Shown here one piece after another: positions 35,953 to 46,500 of a stretch of DNA of 64,000 nucleotides. The notes beneath the pieces were generated by a model that was not told the DNA's origin, ran no database searches, and was given only the letters and a program-made list of their open reading frames with translations. The translations under genes were made by a program, and so were the position numbers. Positions within the stretch are counted from its first letter, which is position 1, and the number at the start of each line of letters is the position of its first letter. Origin of the DNA: Litchfieldia salsa (GTDB lineage Bacteria; Bacillota; Bacilli; Bacillales; Bacillaceae_L); NCBI RefSeq assembly GCF_900104555.1, contig NZ_FNJU01000002.1, forward strand, positions 1 to 64,000, read 5' to 3'.

Positions 35953-36921
35953 TTATGATAAAAAGCAAGTCTCTTCCCTTATTTTTTCAAAATAGGTGAT
36001 TGCCTCATCTTTATCTTGTTCGATTCTTTTTATTAAATCAGTGATATTATTAAATTTCTTCTCTGCCCGTATTCTTTTATACCACTCGACGATTACTTCT
36101 TCACCATAAATCATTTCACTAAAGTTAAAGATATGAACTTCTATTGATTGAACTTTTTCATCATGATTAAAAGTGGGCTTGTAACCAATATTACACACGC
36201 CATTATACCAAGTTGAATTCACACGGATTTTAACTGCGTATACTCCTGTAGTTGGAATGAGGTAATCAGAATTAGGGCGAATGTTTGCCGTTGGAAAACC
36301 AATCGTTCTCCCTCTTTTATCACCATCAACAACCACACCTCTGAATGAGTATGGTCTAGCTAATAGGAATGGAAGCTTTTCAACTTCCCCCTTGTTAACT
36401 AATTCTCTAATAAAGGATGAGCTAATTTTAACCTCATCAAACACAGTTTGCTTGTTAATCGTCGTTTGAGTGAATTCATTTCGCGAATGAAAAGGCATTG
36501 TCTCCATTGATCCTTTACCCATTTTTCCATATGAAAAATCAAAACCAGCACATATATGTTTCACATTTAGTTCAATAATGTATTGATCTACAAATTCTTG
36601 AGGTAATAAATTGGCAAACTCTTGAGTGAATTCGACTATATATAATCGTTCCACTCCTAAGTCAGCAATCAGCTGCTGTTTTTCTTCTAGAGGTGTTAGG
36701 TAATAATTAATCTTTTTATCCCTCCCAAGCACCACGGAAGGATGGGGGTCAAAAGTCATTACTGCACTTTCGTACCCTTCTGACTTTGCTTTTTCTATTG
36801 CTGTTTTTATCACTTGTTGATGGCCTAAATGAACACCGTCAAAATAACCAAGTGCTAGAGAAGTTTCAGGAAGTTCTTCTTTCTTTAATTGATGAGGGTG
36901 TCGAATTCGTATTATTTTCAT
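35953..36921 (-). CDS. ribC: Bifunctional riboflavin kinase / FAD synthetase
   Basis: Converts riboflavin to FMN and FAD. The 322 residues contain an N-terminal adenylyltransferase domain (about 18-175, with LGYFDGVHLGHQQVI and the SSSFIRELV motif) and a C-terminal riboflavin kinase domain (about 183-310, GDKRGRTIGFPTAN). It sits between truB and rpsO. AAAAGGTGAC precedes the ATG. No FMN riboswitch is seen in front. Confidence 0.95.
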   Translation of the reverse strand: MKIIRIRHPHQLKKEELPETSLALGYFDGVHLGHQQVIKTAIEKAKSEGYESAVMTFDPHPSVVLGRDKKINYYLTPLEEKQQLIADLGVERLYIVEFTQEFANLLPQEFVDQYIIELNVKHICAGFDFSYGKMGKGSMETMPFHSRNEFTQTTINKQTVFDEVKISSSFIRELVNKGEVEKLPFLLARPYSFRGVVVDGDKRGRTIGFPTANIRPNSDYLIPTTGVYAVKIRVNSTWYNGVCNIGYKPTFNHDEKVQSIEVHIFNFSEMIYGEEVIVEWYKRIRAEKKFNNITDLIKRIEQDKDEAITYFEKIREETCFLS

Positions 36922-36954
36922 CTATTGTCACCTTTTCTCATGTTTAACGAAGTG

Positions 36955-37875
36955 CTACTGTGTTGTTACAAGAACCTTTATAGGCTTCATTAAATGAGGT
37001 TTTGATTGATGTTGTGCATATATTGCTATACATTTATCATTTTGATCAATGATACAGATTGGTTCATCCAGAACATCCTTTAATTCAGTTGGGATTTCAA
37101 GAACTGCACCATTCAAAACTTTTACTGCTAATGTATCATTAATCGCAAATTTCGGCAAATGAAAGAGCGCACTTTCAATTGATTGTAAACTTTCTTCTAT
37201 GTTAGATCCTTTTATCTTTTCTTCAATTTCTTCAAATGTTAAGCATTGATCAAGAGTATATTTTCCAGAAGCTGTTCTGATTAGACTAGACATGTGGGAA
37301 GGATAACCTAATGCTTCACCAATCATGACAGCTAATGTGCGCACATAGGTCCCTTTACTGCATGTTACACGGAATTTAAAAGAAACTTGGTTCCCCTCAA
37401 AGGTTTCTCTCTCATCTAATAAAACGAACTCTTTAATAAAAATCGTTCTAGAAGGTCTTTCCACTTCTATCCCTTGTCTCGCATATTCATATAGACGCTT
37501 ACCATTTACTTTAACTGCAGAGAACATAGGGGGTGTTTGCACAAGCTCACCACACATCGATTGTAAGACCTTTTCGATTTCACTCCTATTTATAACTCTG
37601 TCTATATTTTTTTTACTAACAATCTCGCCTGATGCGTCCTCAGTTGTTGTTGAGAACCCAATCGTTACTTCCCCTTCGTATGTTTTTTCTGTAGCCGTTA
37701 TGTACTCTACAATCTTTGTTGCTCGTCCAATACAAATTGGTAGGACTCCTGTCACATCTGGATCTAGAGTGCCTGTGTGTCCAACTTTTTTCATTTTAAT
37801 TAACTTTCTAACTTTAAACACACAATCGTGCGAGGTCATTCCTTTTGGTTTGTTTAGTAGTAAAATACCTTCCAT
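36955..37875 (-). CDS. truB: tRNA pseudouridine(55) synthase
   Basis: Modifies U55 in the T loop of tRNA. The 306 residues carry the catalytic Asp in GHTGTLDPDVTGVLP (about 32-46), plus LLNKPKGMTSHD and the C-terminal RGTYVR-like CSKGTYVRTLA. GGAGGG precedes the ATG. A very stable hairpin lies between it and rbfA but has no T tract. Confidence 0.96.
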   Translation of the reverse strand: MEGILLLNKPKGMTSHDCVFKVRKLIKMKKVGHTGTLDPDVTGVLPICIGRATKIVEYITATEKTYEGEVTIGFSTTTEDASGEIVSKKNIDRVINRSEIEKVLQSMCGELVQTPPMFSAVKVNGKRLYEYARQGIEVERPSRTIFIKEFVLLDERETFEGNQVSFKFRVTCSKGTYVRTLAVMIGEALGYPSHMSSLIRTASGKYTLDQCLTFEEIEEKIKGSNIEESLQSIESALFHLPKFAINDTLAVKVLNGAVLEIPTELKDVLDEPICIIDQNDKCIAIYAQHQSKPHLMKPIKVLVTTQ

Positions 37876-37912
37876 TGTTTCATCCCTCCATTAATGATAT
37901 GTAATATGAAGA

Positions 37913-37937
37913 TGAGGCTGTCCATGGGACAGCCTCA
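37913..37937 (-). other. Stable hairpin without T tract between rbfA and truB
   Basis: Perfect 11-bp stem TGAGGCTGTCC/GGACAGCCTCA with a 3-base loop. The following sequence (TCTTCATATTAC) is a poor terminator tail. It may be a processing or stability determinant within the operon. Confidence 0.6.
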
Positions 37938-37942
37938 CTTTG

Positions 37943-38296
37943 TTATTCTAGATTTGATTGTCGGTTTAGCTCACTCAGTAAACTTTCTATACGATTACCA
38001 TAATCTATTGATTCATCAAATTCGAATTGAATTTCTGGAATCTTACGCAAACGGATTCGTTTACCGATTTCAGTACGAATAAAGCCCTTAGCTTTTGCTA
38101 AACCCTTTAAAGTATTTTCTCTTTGTTCGTTATCACCAAGTACAGATATAAAAACCTTCGCCTGCTGAAGGTCTCCTGTTACTTCAACATCAGTTACAGT
38201 TACAAATCCAATACGTGGATCTTTAATCTTTCGCCCGATGATATCACTAAGTTCTTTCTTCATTTGTTCTCCGACGCGCGTAGGTCGAATACTCAT
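37943..38296 (-). CDS. rbfA: 30S ribosome-binding factor A
   Basis: Small 30S maturation factor with a KH-like fold; 117 residues from [19 protein letters not shown]. The open frame begins three codons earlier (GTG, ATG), but GAGG is 8 bases before the ATG at 38296 and too close to the earlier codons; 117 residues is also the length I recall for B. subtilis RbfA. It lies 15 bases after ylxP. Confidence 0.95.
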   Translation of the reverse strand: MSIRPTRVGEQMKKELSDIIGRKIKDPRIGFVTVTDVEVTGDLQQAKVFISVLGDNEQRENTLKGLAKAKGFIRTEIGKRIRLRKIPEIQFEFDESIDYGNRIESLLSELNRQSNLE

Positions 38297-38311
38297 TATC
38301 ATCACCTCGTT

Positions 38312-38590
38312 TTAAAGCCACTCAAATTCTGTTACAGCTCTTTCAATTTCAGGAAAAGAATCAATAAGTTTTAAGCAATTATTTAACTCTTTTTCCAATG
38401 ATTGTCTACTTGAAGAAACTGTAACAATCGCAATTTTGGTGCGTTGCCACGTATCTTGAAAGTCAATTTCAGAAACAGAGACATTGTATCTCTGTTTGAG
38501 ACGTGTAAGGATTCTTTGAAGAACAGCTCTCTTATCTTTTAAAGAGGCTGCATCATAAATCATGCACTCACACTCAACGAGTCCAATCAC
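38312..38590 (-). CDS. ylxP: DUF503 family protein YlxP
   Basis: A 92-residue DUF503 protein, always near infB and rbfA in Firmicutes and probably linked to ribosome assembly, though its biochemical role is not established. The start is GTG, overlapping the infB stop by four bases (GTGA), with only a weak GAAG ahead, so it likely depends on translational coupling. Confidence 0.88.
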   Translation of the reverse strand: MIGLVECECMIYDAASLKDKRAVLQRILTRLKQRYNVSVSEIDFQDTWQRTKIAIVTVSSSRQSLEKELNNCLKLIDSFPEIERAVTEFEWL

Positions 38591-40767
38591 TTACGATCAA
38601 TTTCTTCCATTATGAATGCCTCGATAACGTCCCCTTCTTTAATATCATTAAATTTGGTTATTGTTATACCACATTCGTAATTTTGTGCAACTTCTTTTAC
38701 ATCATCTTTGAATCTCTTCAGTGTATCAATTTCACCTTCAAAAATGACAACACCATCTCTGATAACACGGATTCCACTATCACGAGTAATCTTCCCATCA
38801 GTCACATATGAACCAGCAATTGTCCCAATCTTTGATACTTTAAAGGTTGTTCTAACTTCAGCTTGACCGATCACTTTTTCTTGATATTCTGGATCAAGCA
38901 TCCCTTTCATTGCTGACTCAATTTCTTCGATCACTTTATAGATAATACGATGTAATCTAATGTCTACATCTTCAGCTTCTGCTGTACGTTTAGCATTTAC
39001 ATCTGGACGCACATTAAACCCAATTACAATTCCGTTTGAAGCAGAAGCTAAGATGATATCTGATTCTGTAATAGCACCTACACCAGTATGGATGATCTTA
39101 ACTTTTACACCTTCGACATCAATTTTTTGTAATGAAGCGGCTAATGCTTCTACAGATCCTTGAACATCGGCTTTGACGATTAAGTTAATCTCTTTCATTT
39201 CACCTTGTTTGATATGTTCAAAAAGGTCATCAAGGCTTACTTTAACTTTTTCTCCACGTTGTTCCACAAGTTGTTTTGATGCACGCGCTTCTCCAACTTG
39301 ACGGGCTTTCTTTTCATCTTCAAATACCATGAAAAGATCTCCTGCATGCGGTACATCATTCAAACCTGTAATTTCAACTGGTGTAGATGGACCAGCTTCT
39401 TTCACTCGACGACCCAAATCATTAACCATTGCACGGACACGGCCAAAAGTATTACCTACAACGATTGGATCACCAACTCGTAATGTACCGTTTTGAACTA
39501 GAAGTGTAGCTACTGAACCTCTACCCTTATCAAGTTCCGCCTCAATTACAGTACCTGTTGCTTTTCGATTAGGATTTGCCTTATATTCTTCAACTTCGCT
39601 AACTAAAAGAATCATCTCAAGAAGTGTGTCAATACCTTCTCCAGTTAATGCTGAAAGTGGAACAAAGATCGCATCCCCACCCCATGCTTCTGGAACTAAT
39701 CCATGTTCTGTTAATTCCTGCATAACACGATCAGGGTTTGCAGTTGGTTTATCCATCTTATTCACAGCTACTATAATCGGTACTTCAGCTGCTTTAGCAT
39801 GATTAATTGCTTCAACAGTCTGAGGCATAACACCATCATCTGCAGCAACAACTAGTACAGTTATATCTGTTACTTTTGCTCCTCGAGCTCTCATCGTTGT
39901 AAATGCAGCATGACCTGGAGTATCAAGGAATGTAATTTTTTTACCGTTGTCAACAACTTGGTATGCACCAATATGTTGAGTGATTCCACCTGCTTCTCCA
40001 GCAGTTACTTTTGTATGACGAATAGAGTCAAGTAATGTTGTTTTACCATGATCAACATGCCCCATGATTGTAACAACTGATGGGCGTTCAACTAAATCTT
40101 CTGGATTGTCTTCTGATAAATAACCTTCAAATTGTGTTAGTTCAAATACAATCTCTTCTTCAACAGGCACACCGTATTCACCAGCAATTAATTCAATTGA
40201 GTCTTTATCTAACTCTTGATTAATTGTAGCCATCACACCAAGCATAAATAGCTTTTTAATAATTTCAGACGGTTCTTTTCCAAGAGCCTTTGCTAATTCA
40301 CCAACTGTAAGGGAACCACTAAATGTGATTTTTTCAGGCAATTTTTTTTCAGGCTTTGGTTGTGTAAATTGCTGTTGCTGTTTGTTATTATTTTGCACAT
40401 TTTTTTGCGGTTTATTTTTCTTATTATTTCTATTTCTGTTATTGTTGTTATTATTGTTGTTTGGATTATTATTGTTAAAGGTCTTTTTTGGTTGATTTTC
40501 AGCCGGACCTTTTTTGGCTTCTGTACTTTTAGGTGCATCATTCTTCTTATTATCTTTAGTCACATTATTACCTGCACTTCCACTTACATTTGGCTTTTCT
40601 GTTTGAACAGTTTTACTACTATTTTTCTCTAACTTGGCCAGAACATCATCTTCTATTGTTGCCATATGATTTGAAACCTCGATATCCATCTCTTTTAGTC
40701 TTGAAATTACTTCCTTACTAGAGATATTGTGTTTTTTTGCAAATTCATAAACGCGCATTTTACTCAT
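38587..40767 (-). CDS. infB: Translation initiation factor IF-2
   Basis: GTPase that places initiator tRNA on the 30S subunit, 726 residues. After the IF2_N segment (about 1-55) comes a low-complexity linker (about 70-140) with long Asn runs interrupted by Arg and Lys, then the G domain with GHVDHGKTT (near 236), DTPGH and NKMD, and domains II-IV. GGGGGTG precedes the ATG. The Asn run is encoded by AAT/AAC trinucleotide repeats. Confidence 0.97.
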   Translation of the reverse strand: MSKMRVYEFAKKHNISSKEVISRLKEMDIEVSNHMATIEDDVLAKLEKNSSKTVQTEKPNVSGSAGNNVTKDNKKNDAPKSTEAKKGPAENQPKKTFNNNNPNNNNNNNNRNRNNKKNKPQKNVQNNNKQQQQFTQPKPEKKLPEKITFSGSLTVGELAKALGKEPSEIIKKLFMLGVMATINQELDKDSIELIAGEYGVPVEEEIVFELTQFEGYLSEDNPEDLVERPSVVTIMGHVDHGKTTLLDSIRHTKVTAGEAGGITQHIGAYQVVDNGKKITFLDTPGHAAFTTMRARGAKVTDITVLVVAADDGVMPQTVEAINHAKAAEVPIIVAVNKMDKPTANPDRVMQELTEHGLVPEAWGGDAIFVPLSALTGEGIDTLLEMILLVSEVEEYKANPNRKATGTVIEAELDKGRGSVATLLVQNGTLRVGDPIVVGNTFGRVRAMVNDLGRRVKEAGPSTPVEITGLNDVPHAGDLFMVFEDEKKARQVGEARASKQLVEQRGEKVKVSLDDLFEHIKQGEMKEINLIVKADVQGSVEALAASLQKIDVEGVKVKIIHTGVGAITESDIILASASNGIVIGFNVRPDVNAKRTAEAEDVDIRLHRIIYKVIEEIESAMKGMLDPEYQEKVIGQAEVRTTFKVSKIGTIAGSYVTDGKITRDSGIRVIRDGVVIFEGEIDTLKRFKDDVKEVAQNYECGITITKFNDIKEGDVIEAFIMEEIDRK

Positions 40768-40786
40768 ATGTTCACCCCCAAATAAA

Positions 40787-41092
40787 TTAATCGAGCAGTA
40801 ACATCAATTTATTTGCAAAACCGATATCTGTAACAGCAACAACCACCCTGGCATCCTTTCCGATCGCGGACCCAAGTGTATAACGGTCGTTTACAGTTCG
40901 CAGCGGTATTTTATAATAGCTGCTTTTATCATTCACTTTTTTTGCAGTATTGTTTGATGCATCTTCAGCTAAGAGAACTAGTTTCGCTTCCCCGTTTCGA
41001 ATAGCCTTTATAACAAGTTCTTCACCTGAGATGAGCTTTCGTGCTCGATTGGCAAGACCTAAAAACGAAACCCATTGACTTTTATTATTCAT
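40787..41092 (-). CDS. ylxQ: L7Ae-family ribosomal protein YlxQ
   Basis: A 101-residue L7Ae/L30e/S12e/Gadd45 family RNA-binding protein; members bind kink-turns. [16 protein letters not shown] (about 11-26) and [13 protein letters not shown] (about 37-49) are the family motifs. Its ATG overlaps the ylxR stop by four bases (ATGA). It lies between ylxR and infB, as in B. subtilis. Confidence 0.92.
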   Translation of the reverse strand: MNNKSQWVSFLGLANRARKLISGEELVIKAIRNGEAKLVLLAEDASNNTAKKVNDKSSYYKIPLRTVNDRYTLGSAIGKDARVVVAVTDIGFANKLMLLLD

Positions 41093-41367
41093 GACTGATT
41101 CTCTTCACTAGTTAATTGAAGTAATTCCTCGTAAAGTGAATCATCAATTTTAACTTTTAAATGGTTTGCTAAAATGTTTTTCTTTTTAGCTAGCAAAATT
41201 AAGTCTTTATCAAGACTTATATATGCGCCCCTGCCCGATTTTTTACCTGTAAGATCAATAGATACTTCTCCTTCTTTTGACCTTACAATTCGAACTAACT
41301 CTTTTTTGGGCCTCATATCACCACTAGCAATACACTTTCGCAACGGTATTTTTTTCTGACCTACCAT
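41089..41367 (-). CDS. ylxR: YlxR family RNA-binding protein (RnpM)
   Basis: A 92-residue DUF448 protein. The [23 protein letters not shown] (about 7-29) and GRGAYI (near 46) motifs are typical. Recent work in B. subtilis describes YlxR as an RNase P modulator (RnpM). AGAGGTG precedes the ATG, and it starts 12 bases after nusA. Confidence 0.92.
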   Translation of the reverse strand: MVGQKKIPLRKCIASGDMRPKKELVRIVRSKEGEVSIDLTGKKSGRGAYISLDKDLILLAKKKNILANHLKVKIDDSLYEELLQLTSEENQS

Positions 41368-41379
41368 TTAATTCACCTC

Positions 41380-42510
41380 TCACTCAATTTCTTCTAGGTT
41401 CAAATTGAATGACTCTTCTTCTTCATCATCTAAATCATCATAAAAGGTAGAACCTTCTCTTGGATAAATCCCAAGTTGTTCAGCTTCTGTTTGACTTTTT
41501 ATATCTATTTTCCAACCAGTTAACTTAGCAGCTAATCTAGCATTTTGCCCTCGCTTACCAATTGCAAGTGAAAGTTGATAATCTGGAACAATCACGGTTG
41601 TTCCTTTATCATCTTCATTTACGGTAACATCAAGTACTTTAGATGGACTTAAAGCATTCGCAACGAAAACAATTGGATCATCAGACCATTCAACAATGTC
41701 AATTTTTTCACCTTTTAATTCATTTACAATTGCTTGTACTCTTTGTCCCTTTGGACCAACACATGATCCGACTGGATCTACTTCAGTGTTATCAGAATGC
41801 ACAGATATTTTAGATCGATCTCCTGCTTCTCTTGCTACAGACTTTATTTCGACAGTTCCATCATAGATTTCAGGAACTTCTATTTCAAATAATCTCTTTA
41901 ATAAACCAGGATGTGTTCTAGAAACAAAGATTTGAGGTCCTTTTGTTGTTTTTTCAACTTTTGTTATGTAAACCTTAATCCTGTCATGTGGTTTATATCT
42001 TTCATTTGGCATTTGTTCATTTGCAGGTAGAAGGGCTTCAATCTTACCTAAACTAACATAGATAAACTTTGAGTCTAGGCGTTGAACAATACCAGTCATA
42101 ATATCTTCTTCTCTGTCAATAAATTCCGAATAAATTACGCCTCGTTCTGCCTCTCTAACTCGTTGTGTAACAACTTGCTTAGCAGTTTGAGCTGCAATTC
42201 TTCCGAAATCCTTAGGCGTAACTTCAATTTCAATTACGTCATCAACCTGATAATTCGGATTAATTGACCTTGCCTCTTCAACAGAAATTTCAAGTCTTGT
42301 ATCATATACTTCTTGAACTACATCTTTTCTTGCAAATACACGCATAGTACCTGTAGCAAGGTTTAAGTCAACCCTAACATTTTGTGCTTGATTAAAATTT
42401 CGTTTATACGCAGATATTAAAGCAGCTTCTATTGCTTCAATAATAATATCCTTGCTTATTCCTTTTTCTTTTTCAAGCAGTGTTAAAGCATCAAATAATT
42501 CACTACTCAT
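41380..42510 (-). CDS. nusA: Transcription termination/antitermination factor NusA
   Basis: RNA polymerase-associated factor, 376 residues: an N-terminal polymerase-binding domain (about 1-130), an S1 domain (about 135-200) and two KH domains with GSCVGPKGQRVQ (near 245) and LAIGKRGQNARLAAKLTGW (near 315). The acidic tail is short, as in Firmicutes, which lack the extra acidic repeats of E. coli NusA. AAAGGGGG precedes the ATG. Confidence 0.97.
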   Translation of the reverse strand: MSSELFDALTLLEKEKGISKDIIIEAIEAALISAYKRNFNQAQNVRVDLNLATGTMRVFARKDVVQEVYDTRLEISVEEARSINPNYQVDDVIEIEVTPKDFGRIAAQTAKQVVTQRVREAERGVIYSEFIDREEDIMTGIVQRLDSKFIYVSLGKIEALLPANEQMPNERYKPHDRIKVYITKVEKTTKGPQIFVSRTHPGLLKRLFEIEVPEIYDGTVEIKSVAREAGDRSKISVHSDNTEVDPVGSCVGPKGQRVQAIVNELKGEKIDIVEWSDDPIVFVANALSPSKVLDVTVNEDDKGTTVIVPDYQLSLAIGKRGQNARLAAKLTGWKIDIKSQTEAEQLGIYPREGSTFYDDLDDEEEESFNLNLEEIE

Positions 42511-42574
42511 TAGTTTTCTAATCCCCCTTTAGACAAAAATATGCATTATATCAGTCTATTTATCATACTTACCA

Positions 42575-43048
42575 TTAATTAAAAGTGACAGCAAGTCTTG
42601 CGCTAGCGACCTTTTCATAAGGTATTTCAACCGTTTTTTTTCTCGTTTTGATCATAATAGCGATTTTTATTGCTTTTCCGTCGAATTCAGTTAATTCACC
42701 TTCGAATTCTTTTTCTCCATCTATAGGCTCGTATGTTTTAACATACACCTGTTTTCCAATCGCCTTTTCAAAGTCCTTGTCCTTTTTCAAAGGGCGCTCC
42801 GCTCCTGGAGATGAAACTTCTAGGAAATAGTTATATGGAATCGGGTCTGTCTCATCAAGTTTTTCACTTAACTTTTCACTTACCGTTCCACAATCTTCAA
42901 TATCGACTCCAGTTTCAGAGTCAATAAAAACTCGAAGAAACCATTCTTTTCCCTCTTTTACATATTCAACGTCCACCAATTCAAGGTTGAGTGGTTCTAA
43001 TATAGGTTGAACCATTTCTTCAACAACCTCTGTAACTTTTTTACTCAT
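42575..43048 (-). CDS. rimP: Ribosome maturation factor RimP
   Basis: 30S assembly factor of 157 residues, first gene of the rimP-nusA-ylxR-ylxQ-infB operon. [23 protein letters not shown] (about 19-41) and SPGAERPL (near 86) are the family signatures. AAGGAGG precedes the ATG. The upstream gap has two terminators; a convincing promoter was not found, the best candidate being TTCTCT-17-TAAGAT. Confidence 0.96.
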   Translation of the reverse strand: MSKKVTEVVEEMVQPILEPLNLELVDVEYVKEGKEWFLRVFIDSETGVDIEDCGTVSEKLSEKLDETDPIPYNYFLEVSSPGAERPLKKDKDFEKAIGKQVYVKTYEPIDGEKEFEGELTEFDGKAIKIAIMIKTRKKTVEIPYEKVASARLAVTFN

Positions 43049-43171
43049 ACTATACCTCCTTACATTTAAGGATCATTTAACATACATCCTTAATATTAAT
43101 CTTAGTATTAGCACATATGCTAGAGAATTAATCTCTTTAACAACGATCGCAAAGAAAAAAACATCCTTTAG

Positions 43172-43199
43172 GTAAAAACACCCTGCTTTAAGAGCAGGG
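43172..43199 (-). terminator. Rho-independent terminator upstream of rimP (distal)
   Basis: Stem CCCTGCT/AGCAGGG (extendable through TT/AA) with a short loop, then TGTTTTTACC on the minus strand. Confidence 0.85.
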
Positions 43200-43271
43200 G
43201 AGAGTGTGTATACTAGCTAATTAAGTATGTATGAATAAGTAACATAAACAAACGATACTAAAAAGACCCCT

Positions 43272-43304
43272 AATCAAAACGAAAGAGCGGGTTTCCCCAC
43301 TCTT
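43272..43304 (-). terminator. Rho-independent terminator downstream of polC
   Basis: Nine-pair stem AAGAGTGGG/CCCGCTCTT (one G-U) with a GAAA tetraloop, then TCGTTTTG. It lies 270 bases past the polC stop. Confidence 0.8.
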
Positions 43305-43574
43305 CACCAACAATTATACATATCATTTCCATAAAAACTATATCATAACCACTATTTTTATGCAAATAAAAAGAATAGTGTAGACTTCTTAACGTGATGT
43401 CTAACAAGCAAGTTTTTTATATAAATTGTTTAAATAAATCTGTTCGTAAACTGTGTTACTATTCAACAAACATAGTAGTCAATTTACACTCCAGATGCGA
43501 TCTTTCCTTTCCAATCGACTTAGCACCACCTATAATGTTCGAACAGACAACACTCTTATAGAAAAGATCATTGT

Positions 43575-46500
43575 TTAGAATAAAGATAGTTGATTTTTAT
43601 CAGGTAATGCTTCTAAACATCCATGGTTTTCGAGAAACTCAATGATCGTTTTTGACACTTTCCCTCTTTGTTGTAAATCCTCTTTTGATAAGAATTCACC
43701 ATGTTCTCTTGCTTTCATAATGTTAATTGCAGCATTCGTTCCGAGTCCAGGTATCGCATTAAATGGCGGAATCAATGTATTTCCATCAATAATAAATTGT
43801 GATGCATCTGAACGATATAGATCAACTTTTTGGAAAGAATAACCTCTTTCACACATTTCAAGCGCAAGTTCCATTACAGTTAACAAATTCTTCTCTTTAG
43901 TTGATGCATCTAGTCCTTTAGCGTTAATTTCCTCTACCTTTGATTTGATAGTTGCTGACCCTCTTGACATCGCATCTACATCAAAGTCATCTGCCCTAAC
44001 AGAAAAATAAGCCGCATAATATAACAAGGCATGATGCACTTTGAAATAAGCAATCCTTACAGCCATTAAAACATATGCAGCTGCATGTGCCTTAGGGAAC
44101 ATATATTTAATCTTTAAACATGAATTTATATACCAATCTGGAACGTCGTTTTTCTTCATTTCTTCTATAAATTCATCAGATAATCCTTTACCTTTACGAA
44201 CAGATTCCATAATTTTAAAGGCAAGAGATGGGTCAAGACCTTTATAGATTAAATAAACCATAATATCATCACGACACCCGATAACTTCACTTAACGTACA
44301 TGTTCGATTGTGAATCAGTTCTTGAGCATTCCCTAACCACACGTCAGTTCCATGAGACAGTCCTGAAATTTGAACAAGCTCTGAGAAGGTAGTTGGTTTT
44401 GTATCCTCAAGCATTTGTCTTACGAACCTTGTCCCAAATTCAGGGATTCCCAGCGTACCTGTTTTACACATAATTTGATCTGGTGTAACTCCAAGTGATT
44501 CTGTTCCACTAAAAATCTTCATTACTTCAGGATCATCAGTAGGAATCGTTTTCGGATCAATTCCACTCAAATCCTGTAACATACGAATAACAGTTGGGTC
44601 ATCATGACCTAATATGTCAAGTTTTAACAAATTATCATGGATAGAATGGAAATCGAAATGAGTTGTTTTCCATTCTGAGCTTGAATCATCTGCTGGGAAT
44701 TGTATCGGTGAGAAATCATAAATATCCATATAATCTGGAACTACTATGATCCCTCCAGGATGCTGTCCAGTTGTTCGCTTAACACCAGTACATCCAGAAA
44801 CTAAACGATCGACCTCTGCATTACGCATTTGCAAATTATGATCATTAGCGTATCCTTTTACATAACCATACGCTGTCTTTTCAGCAACTGTCCCGATTGT
44901 ACCTGCCCGGTACACATAATCCTCACCAAATAGTACTTTTGTATAGTTGTGTGCTCGAGGTTGATATTCACCTGAAAAGTTTAGATCGATATCCGGAACT
45001 TTATCTCCTTTAAATCCTAAGAACGTTTCAAAAGGAATGTCATGTCCGTCTTTTTTATAAGCAGAACCACAATTTATACAATCTTTGTCTGGTAAATCAA
45101 ACCCTGAACCTACTGACCCATCATTAAAGAATTCTGAATGCTGACAACTTGGACAAACATAATGTGGAGGAAGTGGATTAACCTCGGTTATTTCGGTCAT
45201 TGTTGCAACCAGAGATGAACCTACTGACCCACGAGAACCTACTAGGTATCCATCATCAAGTGACTTTTTAACTAGCTTATGGGAAATCAAGTAGATTACT
45301 GCAAAACCATGACCAATAATACTTTTAAGTTCCTTTTCTAGCCTTTGTTCCACAATCTCCGGGAGTTCCTCACCATATATGTTACGCGCCATCGTATAGC
45401 TAAGTTCTCTTACTTCTTCATCAGCACCCTCAATTTTAGGTGTATACAAATCATCCTTGATCGGTTTTATCTCATCTATTCTATTAGCAATTTCCTGCGT
45501 ATTAGTGACAACAATTTTTTTTGCTAGACCTTTATCAAGGAATGAAAAACATTCTAGCATTTCATCTGTAGACCTAAAATGAACTTGTGGCAAACTGTGG
45601 CGATTTAATGGATTTGCCCCACCTTGAGAACCAATTAATATCTTACGAAACATATGGTCATTTGGATCCAGGTAATGAACATTTCCGGTTGCAACGACAG
45701 GTAAGTTAAGTTTTTCTCCTAAAGAAATGATTTTACTGATGATTTCTTTTAGGTGGGTATTATTCTTAACAAGTTCTAACTCTATTAGATGTTGATAATT
45801 AGCAGGTGGTTGTACTTCGAGATAATCATAAAAACGAGCAACCTCTTCAACCTCTTCTGGCGACTTTTGCATCATCCCTTCAAATACTTCACCTTTGTCA
45901 CATGCCGAACCAACTAATAAACCTTCACGATGCTTTTGCAAGACTGACCTAGGAAGGCGAGGTACTCGATAAAAGTAATTCATATGTGAGATTGAAACTA
46001 GTTTAAATAAGTTCTTCAATCCAACTTCATTTTTAGCAAGCAATGTTACATGAGATGGACGAGATCTTTGGTATGCATTTCCTGCCCCCATATTATCATT
46101 AAGTTGGTCATGGAATTGAATATCCTGTTCTAATGCATCCTTCAAAAGTTTGGCTAGTAAATAGCCTGTCGCTTCTGCGTCATATATCGCTCTATGATGC
46201 TGAGTAAGATTAATATCAAACTTTTTACAAAGTGTATTTAATCTATGATTTTTGAATTCGGGATATAAGAACCTCGCTAATTCGAGGGTATCAATGACAG
46301 GATTAGATGCCTTACCTTTTCCTATTTTCTTGTACCCTACGTTTAAAAATCCCATATCAAAGCTCGCATTATGTGCAACAAGGATGTCATCTTCAGCCCA
46401 TTCGGCGAATCGCTTTAATACATCCCCAATTTCAGGAGCATTTCTAACCATGTCATCTGTAATACCTGTTAATTCAATTGTGGTCGCAGAGAGTGGATGA

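Larger units (their letters stand above)
43049..43574. other. polC-rimP intergenic region
   Basis: This 526-base gap holds two terminators (43172-43199 and 43272-43304). Between the polC stop and the first terminator, 270 AT-rich bases contain a 31-base imperfect hairpin (43350-43380, CACTATT/AATAGTG outer arms) and the palindrome TGTTCGAACA near 43539. No open frame with a ribosome binding site was seen. Confidence 0.5.

Noticed and set aside
43530-43556. SOS box after polC (CGAACAGACAACAC)
   Set aside because: Only the left half-site matches the LexA consensus; the right half is missing.
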